Positions 5,539 to 7,218 of a DNA stretch of 7,218 nucleotides are shown here, piece after piece. Origin of the DNA: an uncultured Variovorax sp. GTDB taxonomy: Bacteria > Pseudomonadota > Gammaproteobacteria > Burkholderiales > Burkholderiaceae_C. The notes beneath the pieces are model-generated. The model was given only the letters and a program-made list of their open reading frames with translations. It was not told the origin of the DNA and searched no databases. Where the stretch lies: positions 1 through 7,218 of the forward strand of contig CAIQMJ010000064.1 of NCBI GenBank assembly GCA_903872875.1. The letters run 5' to 3'. Numbering within the stretch: the stretch's first letter is position 1; every line of letters starts with the position of its first letter. The position numbers and the translations under genes are program-made.

Positions 5539-7218
5539 TCAATAGACGAGTTCGACACCCCTGCTGCAGGACATGCGGGCGCCGACGTCGCTCTTGGCGA
5601 GGTCTGCGCCGAGCACGTCGAGCAGGGTGTTGACTGCCGGATTGAGCAGCGGTCCGAGAGCGGTATTGATGATGCCTTGCAGGGAGGAGATCAGGCTGTT
5701 GATCAGCGAGATCGTGCCGATCAGCACGGAGCCGGTGCTGCCGTATGGCTGCAGCTCGATACCGCCCAATGTGGACGAGAGGCTTGTGACCAGTGACGTG
5801 CTCGTGACCGATTGATAGGACGGATCGCTCCCGCTGCCGCTGTAGGGAGCCGCATCGATCTCAGGCAGATTCGCCGCCGCTGGCGCCGTGAATGGCAGTG
5901 TCTTGCTGGACGCGGCGACCGGCGAGTCCACCTTCAGGCCGAGGCCGGCCACCACGGTCTTCACGCCGTTCGTCTGGCCGGTCACGAAAGTGCCCGAGGC
6001 ATTCTTCCATTTCTGTCCGGAGCAGATCAAGGAGAGCAGACAGGAGTCATAGCGCGACTCCTGATAGCCGATCTCCGCCACGGAGATCGGATTGACGGTG
6101 ATCGGGCTGGAAGAAGAGAACGCGTTGGTGATTGCACCTATTCGCAGATCTCCTGCGCTCGTGGCGGCATTGGCCGTCAGGGATTTGGTGCTTCCGTCCC
6201 CACTGCAGCTATGGCCCGTGACGTAGGCGGAGCCAGCCGCCGAATCGATCGCGAGAGTCAGCGTGGAACTCGGAAGCACCGAGACGTACGTGACCTTGGA
6301 CACTGTGCAGTCTGGTGTCAGAACGATTCCACATGCAACGACGCCCACCAGTGACGGCACAAGGTTGGTCAAACTCAGTGAACTCACGCTCGAAAGAAAA
6401 TTTGTCAGCGGCGTGATCGCATTGGCGGTGGAAGACAGGATATTGGTAAGTTGGCTCACGGCATTGGTCAAGCCGCCCAGATTGAAGGTGAACAGCGTGC
6501 GAACCTGTGCAGTCCGGACATAGATCTTGTTCGGGTCGGACGTGCCGAGCGCGGGCGCTATCAGATCCGGATTCCCGATCGCCGAGATCTGTGGCTTCTC
6601 GATCACCTTGATCTGCGCGGTGACGCCCGCCACGCCAGGGACCGTGATCGGAATCGTCACTGCCGCCGCACTGCTTCCATTGGCCAGCTGCACCGAGCCC
6701 TGGATCAGCTGAAAGACCTGAAGGTCCAGGTCCAGCCCGGTGCTTGCAGTGCCCGTCGCGACGCCCAGCAGGTTGCCCAACCTGATCTGCGGCAGGCCGG
6801 CGACGTTCGCCGCAGTGCTGAGACTCTGGAGCGCCGTGATGGCGGCTGCCGCGGTGCTGCCATTCCTCTGTGCAACCGCCAGGGTTGCATCGATCAACTG
6901 CTTGACCGTGAGATCGCTCTGCAGGACCGAGTCGTAGGTGCCGGCCGATGCGCCCAACTGCACCAAGAGATCGAGCAGACTGACGTTCGTGTTGACCAGG
7001 CCCTGCCATCCCAAAACTGTGACTGGAGGATTGATGCTCCCGCCGAGCATGCCCCCAATAACTGCATTCAACAGATCCGATTTGGACGGGTCGATCGTGA
7101 TCAACGTGCTGCGGATGCTCAGGGAGGCTGCGGGCAATGCCTTGGCTGCAACGGCATGCACGCTGATCGTCCGGTTGCCGGTGAAGAACGCAAGCAGCGA
7201 ATCGGGTGTCCGCGAGAG
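5539..7218 (-). CDS. tadG: TadG-like Flp/Tad pilus-associated protein (DUF2134-like), C-terminal part
   Basis: The frame is open from the right window edge, so 559 residues of a longer protein are visible; the N-terminal membrane anchor expected of TadG is outside. The visible part starts LSRTPDSLLA, and RTISVHAVAAKA (16-27) matches the segment that follows the N-terminal region in TadG-like proteins. The rest is rich in Ala, Ser, Thr, Gly, Leu and Val, with few charges, as in exported surface proteins. Six cysteines (296, 304, 338, 393, 399, 551) could form disulfides. A helical stretch at 247-293 carries four LTN motifs. The end, from LLDVLGADLAKSDVGARMSC to GVELVY, matches what I recall of TadG tails. 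A GTG at 7161 is internal, not the start. Part of the gene (about 6361-6420) is near 48% GC, well below its neighbours. The family call rests on recall, not on a search. Confidence 0.7.
   Translation of the reverse strand, partial: LSRTPDSLLAFFTGNRTISVHAVAAKALPAASLSIRSTLITIDPSKSDLLNAVIGGMLGGSINPPVTVLGWQGLVNTNVSLLDLLVQLGASAGTYDSVLQSDLTVKQLIDATLAVAQRNGSTAAAAITALQSLSTAANVAGLPQIRLGNLLGVATGTASTGLDLDLQVFQLIQGSVQLANGSSAAAVTIPITVPGVAGVTAQIKVIEKPQISAIGNPDLIAPALGTSDPNKIYVRTAQVRTLFTFNLGGLTNAVSQLTNILSSTANAITPLTNFLSSVSSLSLTNLVPSLVGVVACGIVLTPDCTVSKVTYVSVLPSSTLTLAIDSAAGSAYVTGHSCSGDGSTKSLTANAATSAGDLRIGAITNAFSSSSPITVNPISVAEIGYQESRYDSCLLSLICSGQKWKNASGTFVTGQTNGVKTVVAGLGLKVDSPVAASSKTLPFTAPAAANLPEIDAAPYSGSGSDPSYQSVTSTSLVTSLSSTLGGIELQPYGSTGSVLIGTISLINSLISSLQGIINTALGPLLNPAVNTLLDVLGADLAKSDVGARMSCSRGVELVY

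Noticed and set aside
5486..5542. In-frame TTG at 5542 as the activator start, overlapping the tadG stop as TTGA
   Set aside because: It would add 19 residues (with several Pro and a Cys) before the receiver-like first strand. ATG 5485 is the more usual start, although the overlap makes TTG not impossible.
7159..7161. GTG at 7161 as the start of the TadG-like gene
   Set aside because: The frame stays open to the window edge, and the upstream residues (TPDSLLAFFTGNRTIS) continue the family pattern, so the gene is truncated by the window.

Overview
The window is high-GC DNA with the codon bias and dense packing typical of a betaproteobacterium. A Burkholderiales member, perhaps near Comamonadaceae, is my inference from the style of the proteins; there is no rRNA or other marker to settle it. 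It holds five protein-coding genes plus one small, doubtful ORF. No tRNA, rRNA, CRISPR array or mobile element was seen, and no gene-free stretch exceeds about 105 bases.

Left part, + strand (1-3497): the end of a type I secretion operon. It runs from the C-terminal nucleotide-binding half of an ABC transporter (cut by the window start), through an HlyD-type periplasmic adaptor, to a TolC-type outer-membrane channel. The genes are 8 bases apart, then overlap by 4 bases (ATGA), so they are almost certainly co-transcribed. Together they would form a trans-envelope conduit exporting a protein substrate from cytoplasm to outside. The substrate gene is not in the window.

Middle (3498-4075): an approximately 105-base spacer with three short perfect palindromes in a row, then a stand-alone GAF-domain gene on the + strand. 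That gene ends convergently, 26 bases from the next gene, and an imperfect stem-loop sits at the junction.

Right part, - strand (4076-7218): a large secreted or pilus-associated protein resembling the C-terminal part of TadG-family (DUF2134-like) Flp/Tad pilus proteins, cut by the right window edge. Downstream of it, in the same direction, is a sigma-54-dependent activator with a degenerate receiver domain. This looks like the distal end of a tad pilus locus carrying its own enhancer-binding protein.

The window therefore joins the ends of two surface or secretion systems, type I secretion and Tad pilus, tail to tail, with a small GAF sensor protein between them. The most notable points are the activator's receiver-like domain that lacks all phosphorylation residues, the altered ABC signature motif, the palindrome cluster upstream of the GAF gene, and a mini-ORF that exactly bridges the tadG stop and the activator start.
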